Origin: an uncultured Nitrospira sp.
GTDB lineage: Bacteria; Nitrospirota; Nitrospiria; Nitrospirales; Nitrospiraceae
Assembly: GCA_902500745.1 (NCBI GenBank)
Contig: CABVRS010000017.1
Coordinates: 1-35,623 of the forward strand
DNA: 35,623 nt
Direction of reading: 5' to 3'
Shown: in pieces, positions 33,975 to 35,623 of the stretch
Numbering within the stretch: the first letter of the stretch is position 1
Layout of the letters: every line of letters begins with the position of its first letter
Notes under the pieces: generated by a model
Seen by the model: the letters and a program-made list of their open reading frames with translations, nothing else
Databases searched by the model: none
Told to the model about the DNA's origin: nothing
Position numbers and translations under genes: made by a program

Positions 33975-35183
33975 TTAATGCCGGGAGACCAGTTGCTGAT
34001 ACAAAGTCTGGGTTTCCTTCGCAATGGCAGCCCAACTGAAGAATTGTTCGGCTCGTTGGCGACCGGCTTTGGCAAACCGTTCACGCATTCCTCTATCAGC
34101 CATCACGCAATTGACGGCCGCAGCTAAATCGCGCTCGAATTTTCTTGGGCTTAATGGAGTGAAGGGAGACTCCGGCATTTGCTGGACAGGAACCAGGATG
34201 CCGGTTTCTCCATTCTCAACAACTTCTGGAATCCCCCCAACGGCTGATGCTACTACAGCCGTCTCGCAAGCCATCGCTTCAAGATTGATAATTCCGAATG
34301 GTTCATAGATAGACGGACAACAAAAGGCCGCCGCGTGTGAATAGAATTCGATCACGCTTTGTTTGTCCAACATCTCGGGAATCCAGATCACACCTGGTCT
34401 GTCGGCAGAGGCTTCTTTGACAGCAGCCTCCATTTCGGCGGCGATTTCTGCGGTATCAGGAGCCCCAGCACAGAGAACCACCTGAAAGTCAGAATCGAAA
34501 TACTTGATGGCTCGAACCAGATGTATGATGCCCTTCTGGCGAGTAATTCGTCCGACAAACAACACAAACGGCTTGGACGGATCCACTCCGTAGCGTCGAA
34601 GTGCATCGGTCGATGATTGTTTTTGATATTCCATTGGGTCAATTCCATTATGGATGACCTTGATCTTCTCTTCAGCAATGCGAAAATGATGAAGGATATC
34701 CTGTTTGGTTCCATAGGAGACCGCGATCACGGCGTCGGCCATCTCGAGCGCCGCCCGTTCCACCCATGAGGAGAAATCGTATCCACCCTTGAGTTGTTCC
34801 CGTTTCCAAGGGCGCAGAGGCTCTAAAGAGTGCGTCGTAATGATGAGCGGGATTCCGTAATTCAACTTCGCTAAGATGCCACCAAGATGTGTATACCAGG
34901 TATGACAGTGGACGAGATCGGCCTCAATACCAAAGGAGTTGAAGTTTAGCCCTCTCTGAACGGCCCCAAAGACAGACTCTAAATATTTCGGACACCCATA
35001 ATCGACCTTCTCGAGTGTAAACCCTCTGACGTGAAGATTCTGCTGTGCGAGGTGCTGATCGCCAAAACACCGAACTTCCACCGGAAGAAGCTTAGCTAAT
35101 TCCTTGCTTAGGTATTCCACATGAACCCCTGCTCCACCATAGGTGTAGGGAGGGTATTCATTACTGAGCATCAGAACTTTCAT
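33975..35183 (-). CDS. GlgA-like glycogen synthase, GT4-type glycosyltransferase
   Basis: The 402-residue glycosyltransferase has a two-Rossmann GT-B layout. MLSNEYPPYTYGGAGVHV at the start carries the glycine-rich acceptor loop. VHCHTWYTHLGG (about 91-102), the FVGRITRQKG nucleotide-sugar segment (about 209-218) and the EPFGIINLEAMACETAVVAS region (about 295-314) with its E-x7-E motif follow. It resembles GT4-family glycogen synthases (GlgA/GlgM type), which use ADP-glucose or maltose-1-phosphate routes. It is cytoplasmic, convergent with the cupredoxin gene, and no other glycogen gene is in the window. Confidence 0.85.
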   Translation of the reverse strand: MKVLMLSNEYPPYTYGGAGVHVEYLSKELAKLLPVEVRCFGDQHLAQQNLHVRGFTLEKVDYGCPKYLESVFGAVQRGLNFNSFGIEADLVHCHTWYTHLGGILAKLNYGIPLIITTHSLEPLRPWKREQLKGGYDFSSWVERAALEMADAVIAVSYGTKQDILHHFRIAEEKIKVIHNGIDPMEYQKQSSTDALRRYGVDPSKPFVLFVGRITRQKGIIHLVRAIKYFDSDFQVVLCAGAPDTAEIAAEMEAAVKEASADRPGVIWIPEMLDKQSVIEFYSHAAAFCCPSIYEPFGIINLEAMACETAVVASAVGGIPEVVENGETGILVPVQQMPESPFTPLSPRKFERDLAAAVNCVMADRGMRERFAKAGRQRAEQFFSWAAIAKETQTLYQQLVSRH

Positions 35184-35430
35184 GTGTGAGCTCTTTCTTT
35201 GCCTTTGTTACTACTATCGTCCATCAATACAGACGTCAGACCTGCTTCCTGCCTCAACAGTTCTGTGTGAGCGCACGATATAACTAGCCGTCGAATCATG
35301 CAAGCCCACTGTCATGTGCCCTTAGCTCCTCACGGTTAAAGACTCAGAATCTGGAGGCACCCAAAGGTATCCGAGTTCCTACTACTCGCCGTGACCCGTG
35401 CACCCTCGCCTCACCAACACGACGCCTGGG

Positions 35431-35490
35431 TTACTAGCATCGCTCTCGTAAACTCCCCAGTTGCAGAGGGTGGGTGGACTTAGCGATACT
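35431..35490 (+). promoter_or_regulatory. Conserved promoter-like element, copy B
   Basis: This second copy of the element at 32971-33028 shares TTAC-x2-GCATC, CTCGTAAA, GTTGCAGA and GCGATACT at near-equal spacing (18 rather than 17 bases between TTGCAG and GATACT). It points right, so the gene it would serve lies beyond the window. The rest of 35184-35623 shows no gene. Confidence 0.45.
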
Positions 35491-35585
35491 TTCTAGAAGA
35501 CAACTACCATAGAACGAGTTCCTCCCGAGAGGGTTTATAAGCAGACTCGCGTGTAAGATCTCGCTGCGATTGAACCGGACCAATT

Positions 35586-35615
35586 CGTTGGGCATCCTGC
35601 AACTTATGCCCAACG
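35586..35615. repeat. Perfect hairpin near the window end
   Basis: CGTTGGGCAT pairs perfectly with 35606-35615 around a 10-base loop. It lies about 100 bases after the copy B element on the same strand, so it could be part of a leader RNA. No T tract follows. Confidence 0.4.
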
Positions 35616-35623
35616 ATCGCGAT

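Overview
The window looks like part of a complete ammonia oxidiser (comammox) of the genus Nitrospira. It opens on amoB, the periplasmic subunit of ammonia monooxygenase. It also carries the hydroxylamine dehydrogenase cluster (haoA-haoB-cycA-cycB) directly downstream of a complete system I cytochrome c maturation operon (ccmABCDEFGHI). The genus is inferred from gene content and order; no rRNA or tRNA gene was found.

Layout. 1-1400: amoB and its terminator (amoC and amoA would lie to the left, outside). 1400-3300: an unknown membrane protein and a YiiM-like MOSC protein. 3475-7205 (minus strand): a secreted FKBP prolyl isomerase, a frameshifted remnant of a second FKBP, a Sel1-repeat protein, a SmbP-like histidine-rich metal-binding protein and an unknown secreted protein. 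7572-9825: an M28 peptidase and a lipoprotein. 10519-13235: a three-gene cassette of a monoheme cytochrome c and two NirK-like cupredoxin proteins, closed by a strong terminator. 13902-14450: a DUF1566-like exported protein. 15150-19379 (minus): haoA, haoB, cycA, cycB. 19600-26584 (minus): ccmA to ccmI, most of them overlapping end to start. 26802-32805: small membrane, zinc-binding, repeat and ferredoxin genes, many of unknown role. 33148-35183: a cupredoxin-like protein with a carboxypeptidase-regulatory domain, convergent with a GlgA-like glycosyltransferase.

How it fits together. AMO makes hydroxylamine. HAO (8 hemes) oxidises it and passes electrons through cytochrome c554 (4 hemes) and a NapC/NirT-type quinone-linked cytochrome (4 hemes). 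The adjacent Ccm operon supplies the heme attachment needed for these 16 sites. The NirK-like cassette may handle nitrite or NO chemistry and the copper load.

The most striking observation is that the two tandem NirK-like paralogues have lost opposite halves of the canonical active site. The first keeps the whole type 1 copper site plus two type 2 His and the catalytic Asp, but lacks the two second-domain His. The second has lost the type 1 Cys and the two first-domain type 2 His, but keeps exactly the two second-domain His. In NirK the type 2 site lies between subunits, so a heteromer of the two could rebuild one complete catalytic interface.
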